Positions 1 through 4,618 of a stretch of DNA of 6,434 bases are shown one piece after another. The notes beneath the pieces were generated by a model that was not told where the DNA came from, made no database searches, and was given only the letters and a program-made list of their open reading frames with translations. How positions within the stretch are numbered: position 1 is the first letter of the stretch; every line of letters begins with the position of its first letter. The position numbers and the translations under genes are program-made. The stretch spans positions 1-6,434 of the forward strand of contig JAPUIR010000199.1 in NCBI GenBank assembly GCA_027296805.1. The letters are read 5' to 3'. The stretch comes from Chloroflexota bacterium. Its GTDB lineage: Bacteria; Chloroflexota; Dehalococcoidia; Bin125.

Positions 1-140
1 AATCCGTCGGCGCCGACTACACCCTGCTCGACGAACTCGCGCGCGCCTACTGGCAGGTCGACGAGTACCCCGAAAAGAGCGACGACGCCAACGCCGTCGT
101 CGTCCGCATCAAGCCCAACCACCAGGCCTCGATGGGCTGA
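1..140 (+). CDS. 3' end of a probable split-barrel (PPOX/F420-dependent) family protein, 5' truncated
   Basis: Only the last 45 codons are visible, read from position 3 to a TGA at 138-140; the start lies before the window. The visible tail has an amphipathic helix (TLLDELARAYWQVDEYP) followed by a beta strand (AVVVRIKPN) and a short tail ending SMG. This helix plus V-x-R-I-x-P strand is how many pyridoxamine-5'-phosphate-oxidase-like and F420-dependent split-barrel proteins end; these bind FMN or F420 and act as small cytoplasmic reductases or oxidases. The family call rests on this short tail alone and is inference. Codon use matches the rest of the window, so it looks like a real expressed gene. 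A perfect hairpin lies 13 bases after the stop. It could equally be another alpha/beta protein with a similar C-terminal strand. Confidence 0.45.
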   Translation, partial: SVGADYTLLDELARAYWQVDEYPEKSDDANAVVVRIKPNHQASMG

Positions 141-152
141 CCCGGCCCGCAA

Positions 153-175
153 AGCGTCGCTTCCGTAGCGACGCT
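153..175 (+). terminator. Hairpin after the first gene, candidate terminator
   Basis: A perfect 9-bp stem (AGCGTCGCT / AGCGACGCT) encloses a five-base loop TCCGT, beginning 13 bases after the TGA of the upstream gene. Position and stem quality suit a transcription end, but there is no T-run after it, so it may act only as an RNA 3'-end stabiliser or as a factor-assisted terminator. Confidence 0.5.
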
Positions 176-238
176 CCACCGTTGCCACCCGATCCGCCGC
201 CGGCCTCGTACCCCTGCCCGCCCCTGCCTCCACCGCGT

Positions 239-251
239 CTCGTGTAGCGAG
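239..251 (+). repeat. Short inverted repeat
   Basis: CTCG and CGAG flank a five-base spacer TGTAG. The 4-bp stem alone is weak. It is listed because it sits 14 bases before the stronger G5/C5 hairpin and may be one arm of a larger folded element. Confidence 0.3.
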
Positions 252-265
252 CGTGCGGGGGTCTT

Positions 266-282
266 AGGGGGTGCAGCCCCCT
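266..282 (+). repeat. G/C-run hairpin (possible dispersed intergenic element)
   Basis: A perfect 6-bp stem AGGGGG / CCCCCT encloses the five-base loop TGCAG, preceded by a second G5 run at 257-261. Pure G:C stems of this kind are common in dispersed REP-like intergenic repeats of high-GC bacteria. No T-run follows, so a classical terminator is unlikely. Only one copy is present in this window, so repeat status is unproven. Confidence 0.4.
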
Positions 283-311
283 GTCCGGAGTACAGCCGGG
301 CGGGTGGCAGC

Positions 312-327
312 AGAGAAGCTCTTCTCT
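312..327 (+). repeat. Near-perfect 16-bp palindrome, candidate operator or hairpin
   Basis: AGAGAAG and CTTCTCT are exact reverse complements separated by only CT. The two-base gap makes it better suited to a dimeric DNA-binding protein than to a tight hairpin, although a shorter 5-bp stem with a six-base loop could form. It lies about 225 bases before the dehydrogenase start, rather far for a classical operator of that gene. Confidence 0.35.
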
Positions 328-430
328 CCAGCGTGATCGCAGCCTTCCGCGCGTCTCCACGCCCTCACATCGAGATCCTCGGCACGCCCACTCACAGTCG
401 CGGAGCCGAACCGCATGGCACCCGCAACAC

Positions 431-459
431 TGGTCTAAAGCCCCCCCATGGGATAGCCT
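431..459 (+). promoter_or_regulatory. Weak promoter-like element upstream of the acyl-CoA dehydrogenase
   Basis: TGGTCT at 431-436 and TAGCCT at 454-459 are 17 bases apart. The -10 part lies in an 11-base string, GATAGCCTCGC at 452-462, that recurs exactly at 3343-3353, where it sits immediately before an ATG. The consensus match is poor (about 3 of 6 in each box), so this is supported mainly by the repeat. If used, transcription would start near 466, giving an approximately 87-base leader before the dehydrogenase ATG. Confidence 0.3.
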
Positions 460-540
460 CGCCTTCGCTCCGCGCCACGACGGCCGGGTTCGTCGGCTTG
501 GCGCCGAGTTCAACTGTGCCCCACCTCAACTGATCCATTC

Positions 541-546
541 AAGGAG
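541..546 (+). promoter_or_regulatory. Ribosome binding site of the acyl-CoA dehydrogenase
   Basis: AAGGAG lies six bases before the ATG at 553. It is a near-ideal Shine-Dalgarno sequence and fixes this ATG as the start. Confidence 0.85.
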
Positions 547-552
547 TGCACC

Positions 553-1683
553 ATGGACCTCGGCCTTTCCGAAGAACAGGAAATGCTCAAGAACTTCGCC
601 CGGGATTTCCTCGAGAAGGAGTGCCCCGAGAAGCTCGTCCGTGAGATGGAAGAGGACGAGCGCGGTTACACCGACGCGCTCTGGCAGGGCATGGCCAACC
701 AGGGTTGGCAGGGGCTCATCATTGAGGATGAGCACGGCGGCACCGGCATGACCTTCCTGGACCTCTGTGTCCTGCTGGAGGAGTTCGGCCGCGCGCTCGT
801 GCCCGGCCCCTTCATCGGCACCGTCCTCGGTGGCGCCTTCATCCAGGCCGTCGGCAGCGACGAACAGAAGAAGGAACTCCTGCCCAAGATCGCCAGCGGT
901 GAGGCGATCGTCACCTTCGCCCTGACCGAGCCCAGCGCCCGCTTCGACGCGGAGGGCGTGGAGCTGACCGCGACCAAGGACGGCGGCGACTTCGTGCTCA
1001 ACGGCACCAAGCTCTTCGTGCCCGACGCCCACGTCTCCGATCACCTCATCGTCGTCGCCCGCGAGCCCGGCAGCTCGGGCGAGAGCGGCATCTCGCTGTT
1101 CCTCGTCGACGGCAAGGCCGACGGCGTCACCTCCACCGTGCTCAAGACCATCGCCTCCGACAAGCAATGCGAGGTCACCTTCGAGAACGTGAAGGTCCCC
1201 GCCAGCGCGCTGCTCGGCCCCGAAGGCGAGGGCTGGGGCATCGTCCACGCGGCCAAGCGCTACTACACCGTCGCCTACTGCGCCTACCTCGTTGGGCTGG
1301 CCCAGCGCGATTTCGAGATCAGCGTCGAGTACGCCAAGGAGCGCATCCAGTTCGGACGGCCCATCGGCTCCTTCCAGGCGATCCAGCACAAGGCCGCCGA
1401 CATGGTCACCGACGTCGATGGCTCTCGCTTCATCATGTACCGCGCCGCCTGGGCGGTCAGCGAGGAAGAGGAAGACGCCGACCTCCAGGTCAGCATGGCC
1501 AAAGCCTGGTGCTCCGACGCCACCCGTCGCGTCGTCGCCCACGGGCAGCAGATTCACGGCGGCATCGGCTTCACCAAGGAGTACATCATCCAGCTCTACT
1601 TCCGCCGTCAGAAGATGGCCGAACTCATGTGGGGCGACGGCGACTACCACCGCGAGAAGGTCGCCGAACTGCTGGAGATCTAG
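553..1683 (+). CDS. Acyl-CoA dehydrogenase family protein
   Basis: This 376-residue protein has full family length. It should be a soluble FAD enzyme that oxidises an acyl-CoA at the alpha-beta bond and passes electrons to electron-transfer flavoprotein. Domains appear in order: an N-terminal helical domain (about 1-115); a middle beta domain starting with FALTEPSARFD (122-132), the flavin/substrate motif; and a C-terminal helical domain with RIQFGRPIGSFQAIQ (264-278) and QIHGGIGFT (333-341), which contact FAD. The usual catalytic Glu of the medium/short-chain type (the E of YEGT) aligns with Gly361 in MWGDGDYHRE (359-368). The alternative isovaleryl/long-chain position in the helix around 235-250 also has no Glu. 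The substrate is therefore not predictable; branched, aromatic or steroid-like acyl-CoAs are possible, as is a partner subunit, since some family members work as heterotetramers. The start is set by AAGGAG at 541-546. It is apparently monocistronic, with a terminator following. Confidence 0.93.
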   Translation: MDLGLSEEQEMLKNFARDFLEKECPEKLVREMEEDERGYTDALWQGMANQGWQGLIIEDEHGGTGMTFLDLCVLLEEFGRALVPGPFIGTVLGGAFIQAVGSDEQKKELLPKIASGEAIVTFALTEPSARFDAEGVELTATKDGGDFVLNGTKLFVPDAHVSDHLIVVAREPGSSGESGISLFLVDGKADGVTSTVLKTIASDKQCEVTFENVKVPASALLGPEGEGWGIVHAAKRYYTVAYCAYLVGLAQRDFEISVEYAKERIQFGRPIGSFQAIQHKAADMVTDVDGSRFIMYRAAWAVSEEEEDADLQVSMAKAWCSDATRRVVAHGQQIHGGIGFTKEYIIQLYFRRQKMAELMWGDGDYHREKVAELLEI

Positions 1684-1723
1684 TTCCGAAAGCTTCGCGG
1701 GCGCAAGGCCCGTTCATCGCAGC

Positions 1724-1741
1724 GGGGTGTCCAGACACCCC
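1724..1741 (+). terminator. First of two adjacent hairpins after the dehydrogenase
   Basis: GGGGTGT and ACACCCC form a 7-bp stem around the tetraloop CCAG, 40 bases after the stop codon and only one base before the next hairpin. It has no T-run of its own. It may aid termination, protect the mRNA 3' end or be an independent fold. Confidence 0.5.
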
Positions 1742-1742
1742 T

Positions 1743-1772
1743 GAGGCCCTCCCTTGGGAGGGCCTCGTTCTT
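1743..1772 (+). terminator. Rho-independent terminator of the acyl-CoA dehydrogenase
   Basis: GAGGCCCTCCC (1743-1753) and GGGAGGGCCTC (1756-1766) are exact reverse complements, giving a 10-bp G:C-rich stem with a tight loop, followed by GTTCTT. The T-run is short, but stem strength and position 60 bases after the stop make this the best terminator in the window. It separates the dehydrogenase from the SIS gene. Confidence 0.75.
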
Positions 1773-1795
1773 GCTGGGCGCGGAAGCTCAGAGCC

Positions 1796-1817
1796 ACGAC
1801 GACCCTGGCATCGTCGT
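1796..1817. repeat. Inverted repeat upstream of the SIS gene, candidate operator
   Basis: ACGACGA (1796-1802) and TCGTCGT (1811-1817) are exact reverse complements with an eight-base spacer, about 100 bases before the SIS start and just after the terminator. Arm-to-arm centre spacing is 15 bases. Simple CGA/TCG triplets arise easily in this GC-rich sequence, so this could be chance. Confidence 0.3.
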
Positions 1818-1852
1818 CACGATCGCACCGGGCCGGATCGACTTTTCGTGCG

Positions 1853-1870
1853 GCCGTGTGCAGCCGTGTG
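1853..1870 (+). repeat. 10-bp-phased direct repeat upstream of the SIS gene
   Basis: GCCGTGTG occurs twice, at 1853-1860 and 1863-1870, one helical turn apart and ending 44 bases before the ATG. Phased direct repeats so close to a start can be regulator sites. No clear -35/-10 pair was found here, so the promoter of the SIS gene is unidentified. Confidence 0.3.
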
Positions 1871-1903
1871 CTATCCATGACCACGCCCTGCAACCAGCTC
1901 GCG

Positions 1904-1909
1904 AAGGAG
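1904..1909 (+). promoter_or_regulatory. Ribosome binding site that sets the SIS gene start
   Basis: AAGGAG is five bases before the ATG at 1915. The open frame extends upstream to a TTG at 1771, but that codon lies in the tail of the terminator and has no ribosome binding site, so ATG 1915 is chosen. Confidence 0.85.
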
Positions 1910-1914
1910 CGACC

Positions 1915-2949
1915 ATGCCGCGCGACGTCAGCTCATACAACGTCTACGCCCAGATCCAGGCCCAGCCCGCTGAACTGGAACGACTCCTGCACGCACCCGA
2001 GCCCGTCGAGGAGGCCGCCGCGCTGCTCCGCAATGCGTCGCGCGTCTTCAGCGTCGGCATCGGCACCGCCTTCAATGAGGCGCTGAGCGGCGCCTACCTC
2101 CTCCGCGCCGCTGGGCTCGACGCCAACGCCTGGCAGTCCTCCGACTTCGCCTCCTACGGCCCCACTCTGACCGAGAGCGACAGCGGCCTCGTCTTCTCCC
2201 ACACCGGCAACAAGGGCGTCTCCCGCGAGGCCCTCGCCCGCCTCGATGCCAGCCCGGCCTCCTCCGTCTGGATCGGCGGCATCGAGGCCAAGCCGAACCC
2301 CGCCAGCGTCACGCTGCGCACCGTCACCCCGGAGACGGCGGCCCCCTACACCGTTTCGCACACCACCGCCCTGCTGCTCGCCGCCCGAATCGCGGACGCG
2401 GTCCAGAGCGGCGCGGTCGGCGACCTCGCGGCGGTCCCGGCCGCGGTCGGCGAGGCCCTCGCCCTGGAGCAGAAGGCGCAAGAGTTGGCCGTGGCCTGGA
2501 AGGACAGCCCCGCCCTTGTCGCCGTCGGCGCCGGTCCCCAGGAGCCCAGCGCGCACGAGGCCGGCATCAAGATCGACGAGGCCGCCTGGATGCGCACAAA
2601 GGGCTACGGAATGGAGTACTTCCTCCACGGCCCCCAGGCCCAGGTGCAGCCCGGCGACGGCCTGATCGTCTTCGCCACCCCCGGCGCAGGCTTGGCACGC
2701 AGCCTCGAAGTCGCCCAGTTCGGCCTCGACGTCGGCGCACCCGTAGCCTGGATCGCCCCCCTGCCCGGACCGAAGGGCGTCGTCGACTTCGTGGTCCCCG
2801 ACGTCGGTGAGCAGCTCGCGCCCATCGTCCAGGTCGTCGCAACACAGCTCATCGCCGTCCACCTCGCCAGCCAACGAGATCTCGACGCCGACAAGTTCCG
2901 CCTCGACGATCCGCCATTCCGCGCCGCGTTCGAGCGCTACACCCTCTAG
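1915..2949 (+). CDS. Tandem SIS-domain sugar-phosphate isomerase/deaminase-like protein
   Basis: This 344-residue protein resembles the isomerase half of GlmS, the FrlB/AgaS type, without a glutaminase domain. SIS domain 1 (about 30-165) has the phosphosugar loop SVGIGTAFNEA (46-56) and FSHTGNKGVSREA (94-106) in the place of the GlmS SQSGET loop. SIS domain 2 (about 185-320) has AVGAGPQEPSAHEAGIKIDE (203-222) and EYFLHGP (234-240). By alignment, Glu222 and His238 match GlmS catalytic Glu488 and His504. The C-terminal tail DDPPFRAAFERYTL (331-344) corresponds to the GlmS tail, but its Schiff-base lysine is absent; the last Lys is 327. It is expected to act in the cytoplasm on an amino- or ketose phosphate, or to sense one; the substrate is unknown. 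It stands alone, with a terminator upstream and a convergent gene downstream, so context does not help. It is not glmS itself. Confidence 0.85.
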   Translation: MPRDVSSYNVYAQIQAQPAELERLLHAPEPVEEAAALLRNASRVFSVGIGTAFNEALSGAYLLRAAGLDANAWQSSDFASYGPTLTESDSGLVFSHTGNKGVSREALARLDASPASSVWIGGIEAKPNPASVTLRTVTPETAAPYTVSHTTALLLAARIADAVQSGAVGDLAAVPAAVGEALALEQKAQELAVAWKDSPALVAVGAGPQEPSAHEAGIKIDEAAWMRTKGYGMEYFLHGPQAQVQPGDGLIVFATPGAGLARSLEVAQFGLDVGAPVAWIAPLPGPKGVVDFVVPDVGEQLAPIVQVVATQLIAVHLASQRDLDADKFRLDDPPFRAAFERYTL

Positions 2950-3260
2950 GGCTCGGGCGGGCGCCGTCGCGAGAGCCAGACCCGGTAGCTCACTCCACCC
3001 AGGATCAGGGCACCGGCCATCCCACCCACCGCCGCCCAGACCCAAGCCGGAATTTCGTCGTCGTCGTCCGCCGCCCTCTGCACTGGGTGCCCCGTCGAGT
3101 GCGCGAACTCCGCCTCGCGCACTGCGGGCGTGCCGCCTTCGTCCCCTTCATCCACGACACCCGCGTCGGGCCCAGCGAGCACCCCCGGCACGATCAGGAG
3201 CATCGCCAGCGATGCGGCCACGAGGGCGAGGGGACGAGTGAGGAATCGCATGTGCGCCAT
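2946..3260 (-). CDS. Small secreted protein with C-terminal membrane anchor, unknown function
   Basis: This 104-residue protein has no family that I recognise. Residues 1-29 look like a signal peptide: Arg5 and Arg9, a hydrophobic run LALVAASLAMLLIV, and a likely cleavage after VLA (27-29). Residues 30-70 form a short acidic, low-complexity segment ending in DDDDE, encoded by a TCG triplet run at 3055-3066 on the plus strand. Residues 71-97 (PAWVWAAVGG... to VWL) are a transmembrane helix, followed by RRRPPEP. The arginines suggest a type I topology with about 40 residues outside. There is no LPxTG motif or lipobox cysteine. The start ATG at 3260 has a weak GGTGAG upstream; Met4 (3251) is an alternative. 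Its TAG overlaps the SIS stop by four bases. The frame stays open upstream to 3755, but that part runs through the next gene and is not used. Confidence 0.7.
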   Translation of the reverse strand: MAHMRFLTRPLALVAASLAMLLIVPGVLAGPDAGVVDEGDEGGTPAVREAEFAHSTGHPVQRAADDDDEIPAWVWAAVGGMAGALILGGVSYRVWLSRRRPPEP

Positions 3261-3282
3261 TGTCGGGCTCACCGTCCTGATG

Positions 3283-3297
3283 CGGTAGGCCCGGTAG
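3283..3297. repeat. Short direct repeat in the divergent intergenic gap
   Basis: CGGTAG occurs at 3283-3288 and 3292-3297, nine bases apart, just upstream of the minus-strand gene that starts at 3260 and within the 96-base gap between two divergent genes. Each copy is short and may be chance; on the minus strand the same bases read CTACCG twice and could overlap a promoter of the small anchored protein. Confidence 0.25.
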
Positions 3298-3320
3298 CCG
3301 CGCGCACCTGAGCCGGATGC

Positions 3321-3350
3321 TGGACGCGGGCCGCGCAGCGCCGATAGCCT
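3321..3350 (+). promoter_or_regulatory. Probable leaderless promoter of the two-helix membrane protein
   Basis: TGGACG (3321-3326; 4 of 6 to TTGACA) and TAGCCT (3345-3350; a TAnnnT -10 element) are 18 bases apart. The -10 ends six bases before ATG 3357, so transcription should start at or next to the start codon. No Shine-Dalgarno sequence is present, which fits leaderless translation. The -10 lies in GATAGCCTCGC, also found at 452-462. Confidence 0.55.
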
Positions 3351-3356
3351 CGCTCT

Positions 3357-3959
3357 ATGACTCAACAGCGAGAGCAGAAACGACGCGCACGCAAGTCGCA
3401 GATCGCCACCTTCGCCCGCCCCGACGCCGACACGTTCGTACTGCGGACCTTTTGGTCCCCGCTTCCAAGCTGGATCTACGGCACCGGCTCGGCCGCGATC
3501 ATCGCCGGCATCGCCGCGCTCGCGGGACTCGCCACCGGCAGTAGTGGCTCCGATATCCAGACCGTCGCCCTCTTCGCCGCCGTCGTCGGCTACTTCGCGG
3601 GCGCGATCGGCTGGGCGATCGTGGGCGTGGCGGGCGGCGACCGTCTCGAAGTCAGCTTCAATCGCCGTGAGGACATCGGCCACGTCGAGCAATCGCTGTT
3701 CTGGATCTGGCGGCGCAGCTGGACCTTCGAGCTCGACGAGATCTACCGCCTCCACGTCTGGGCCAAGCGGGGCCGCTTCCTCTTCAAGCTCTCGCGGACG
3801 GAGATCGTCGATCTGACCTTCGCCAACGACGACGAGAGCGCCAAACTCGGCCTGCTCAACCTCGGCCGCTACCCCACCGAAATCGAAGGCATGGAGGTGG
3901 GCACGGAGCTGAAGAACTTCCTCGACATCCCCATCTCCCGCAATCCGCCCGAGAAGTAG
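3357..3959 (+). CDS. Two-helix membrane protein with possible PH-like C-terminal domain, unknown function
   Basis: This 200-residue protein has a basic N-terminus (REQKRRARK, 5-13) and two hydrophobic helices (about 38-60 and 68-92) joined by a short Gly/Ser loop, GSSGSD. A soluble domain of about 108 residues follows (93-200). Positive charge before helix 1 and after helix 2 puts both ends in the cytoplasm. The C-terminal domain alternates strand-like stretches (RLEVSFNR, SWTFELDEIYRLHVWAK, RFLFKLS, EIVDLTF) and ends in a helix, GTELKNFLDIPI. This order is reminiscent of bacterial PH-like domains attached to paired membrane helices, a low-confidence structural inference. It is separated by two bases from the HD hydrolase, so the two are probably co-transcribed and translationally coupled. 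The start follows a TAnnnT element by six bases with no Shine-Dalgarno sequence, suggesting a leaderless message. Confidence 0.8.
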   Translation: MTQQREQKRRARKSQIATFARPDADTFVLRTFWSPLPSWIYGTGSAAIIAGIAALAGLATGSSGSDIQTVALFAAVVGYFAGAIGWAIVGVAGGDRLEVSFNRREDIGHVEQSLFWIWRRSWTFELDEIYRLHVWAKRGRFLFKLSRTEIVDLTFANDDESAKLGLLNLGRYPTEIEGMEVGTELKNFLDIPISRNPPEK

Positions 3960-3961
3960 CG

Positions 3962-4573
3962 TTGACCATCTCCACCGCGGAGACCATCGAGCGCTTCCGC
4001 GAACGAGCCGTCACGCTCCCCCCTTGGCTCCAGGCCCACATCGGCCGCGTCGTTTCCGAAGGCCGCCGCCTCGCCCAGATCCATGAGATCGACGTCAAAC
4101 GCGTCCAGGCCGGCGCCTGGGGCCACGATCTCCACCGCGCGGACCGTGTCGACCAACTGCTGGCCGGCGCCACCCAGTTCGGCCTGGAGCCCAGCTTGGA
4201 AGAACAGACTGCCCCCATCCTCCTCCACGGCCCCCTCGCCGCCGCCGAGGCGGAGCAGGCCTGGGGCCTCACCGACCCTGACATCCTCGAAGCGATCCGC
4301 TGGCACACCGTCGCCCGCCCCAACCTCTCGGCCGTCGCCCTCGCCGTCTTCGTCGCCGACAAGATCGAGCCGCAGAAGATCGAAGCCAACCCGGCCCTCT
4401 TGCCCATCCGCGCGCTCGCCCAGCACGACCTCCCCACCGCCATGGCGGCCCTGCTCGATCAGATCCTCCTGGCCCAGATCGCCAACGGCCTCGTCGTCCA
4501 TCCCGCTACGGCGCGGGCCCGCACGCACTACCTCGCCGAACTCGCGCGGCGGCCGCCCGCGGGGAGCGGCTAG
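3962..4573 (+). CDS. yqeK: YqeK-like HD-domain phosphohydrolase (putative Ap4A hydrolase)
   Basis: This 203-residue protein follows the YqeK pattern of HD metal-dependent phosphohydrolases, which split diadenosine tetraphosphate symmetrically into two ADP. Expected metal ligands are all visible: His26 (AHIGRV), His55-Asp56 (GHDLHR), His89 (LLHGP), His115 (IRWHT) and Asp133 (ADKIEP). The family-typical stretches LLHGPLAA, ILEAIRWHT, ADKIEP and a tail like VVHPATARAR (178-187) are present. ADKIEP has Lys where ADYIEP is the form I recall. The start is TTG at 3962, two bases after the previous stop; no in-frame ATG exists nearby, and GAGAAG at 3951-3956 can serve as the ribosome binding site. 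Family members usually sit between nadD and rsfS; here the neighbours are a membrane protein and ruvB. It could instead cleave another nucleotide. Confidence 0.82.
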   Translation: MTISTAETIERFRERAVTLPPWLQAHIGRVVSEGRRLAQIHEIDVKRVQAGAWGHDLHRADRVDQLLAGATQFGLEPSLEEQTAPILLHGPLAAAEAEQAWGLTDPDILEAIRWHTVARPNLSAVALAVFVADKIEPQKIEANPALLPIRALAQHDLPTAMAALLDQILLAQIANGLVVHPATARARTHYLAELARRPPAGSG

Positions 4574-4605
4574 ACCCAGCAGCGGCAGTAGAACACCTGT
4601 GCGTG

Positions 4606-4611
4606 TATAGT
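4606..4611 (+). promoter_or_regulatory. -10 element of a leaderless ruvB promoter
   Basis: TATAGT matches TATAAT in five of six positions and ends seven bases before the ruvB ATG at 4619, so the transcript would begin at or within a base or two of the start codon. No Shine-Dalgarno sequence lies in between. No good -35 is seen at 17 bases upstream. ruvB can therefore be transcribed apart from the two genes before it. Confidence 0.6.
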
Positions 4612-4618
4612 TGGCCAC

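Larger units (their letters stand above)
176..540. other. Non-coding stretch between the first gene and the acyl-CoA dehydrogenase
   Basis: About 365 bases with no convincing gene. A 66-codon plus-strand frame (333-533) and a 134-codon minus-strand frame (513-109) are open, but both are rich in Arg, Gly, Pro and Ser, have no ribosome binding site that I can see and resemble no family, so I read them as chance. What the region does hold is secondary structure: inverted repeats at 239-251, 266-282 and 312-327, G-runs at 257-261, 267-271 and 298-304, a C7 run at 441-447 inside CCCATGGG, and a weak promoter-like element around 431-459. No tRNA, small RNA scaffold or riboswitch core was recognised. 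The first half looks like a dispersed structured intergenic element; the second half is probably the leader and promoter region of the dehydrogenase. Confidence 0.6.

Noticed and set aside
257..307. Possible G-quadruplex from G-runs at 257, 267, 298 and 302
   Set aside because: One loop would be about 26 bases and the second G-run pairs better with the adjacent C-run; not convincing.
333..533. 66-codon plus-strand frame in the non-coding stretch
   Set aside because: It starts at a GTG with no ribosome binding site, has an atypical composition and resembles no protein family; open frames of this length are expected in such GC-rich sequence.
526..1650. 374-codon minus-strand frame opposite the acyl-CoA dehydrogenase
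   Set aside because: It is an antisense shadow created by strong third-position GC bias; its Gly/Ala/Val/Asp/Leu-rich product has no motifs while the plus strand encodes a clear enzyme.
1771..1914. 48-residue upstream extension of the SIS protein from TTG 1771
   Set aside because: The TTG lies in the terminator tail, no ribosome binding site precedes it, and the added residues resemble nothing; ATG 1915 has AAGGAG at the right distance.
1933..3045. 370-codon minus-strand frame opposite the SIS gene
   Set aside because: It is the same kind of shadow frame; low-complexity composition, and it would overlap the small anchored protein gene as well.
3055..3068. TCG triplet run as a microsatellite
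   Set aside because: Only four units long and fully explained by the DDDD coding stretch of the minus-strand gene.
3261..3755. Upstream extension of the small anchored protein to 269 codons
   Set aside because: The extension runs antisense through the membrane protein gene and would bury the signal peptide in the middle of the protein.
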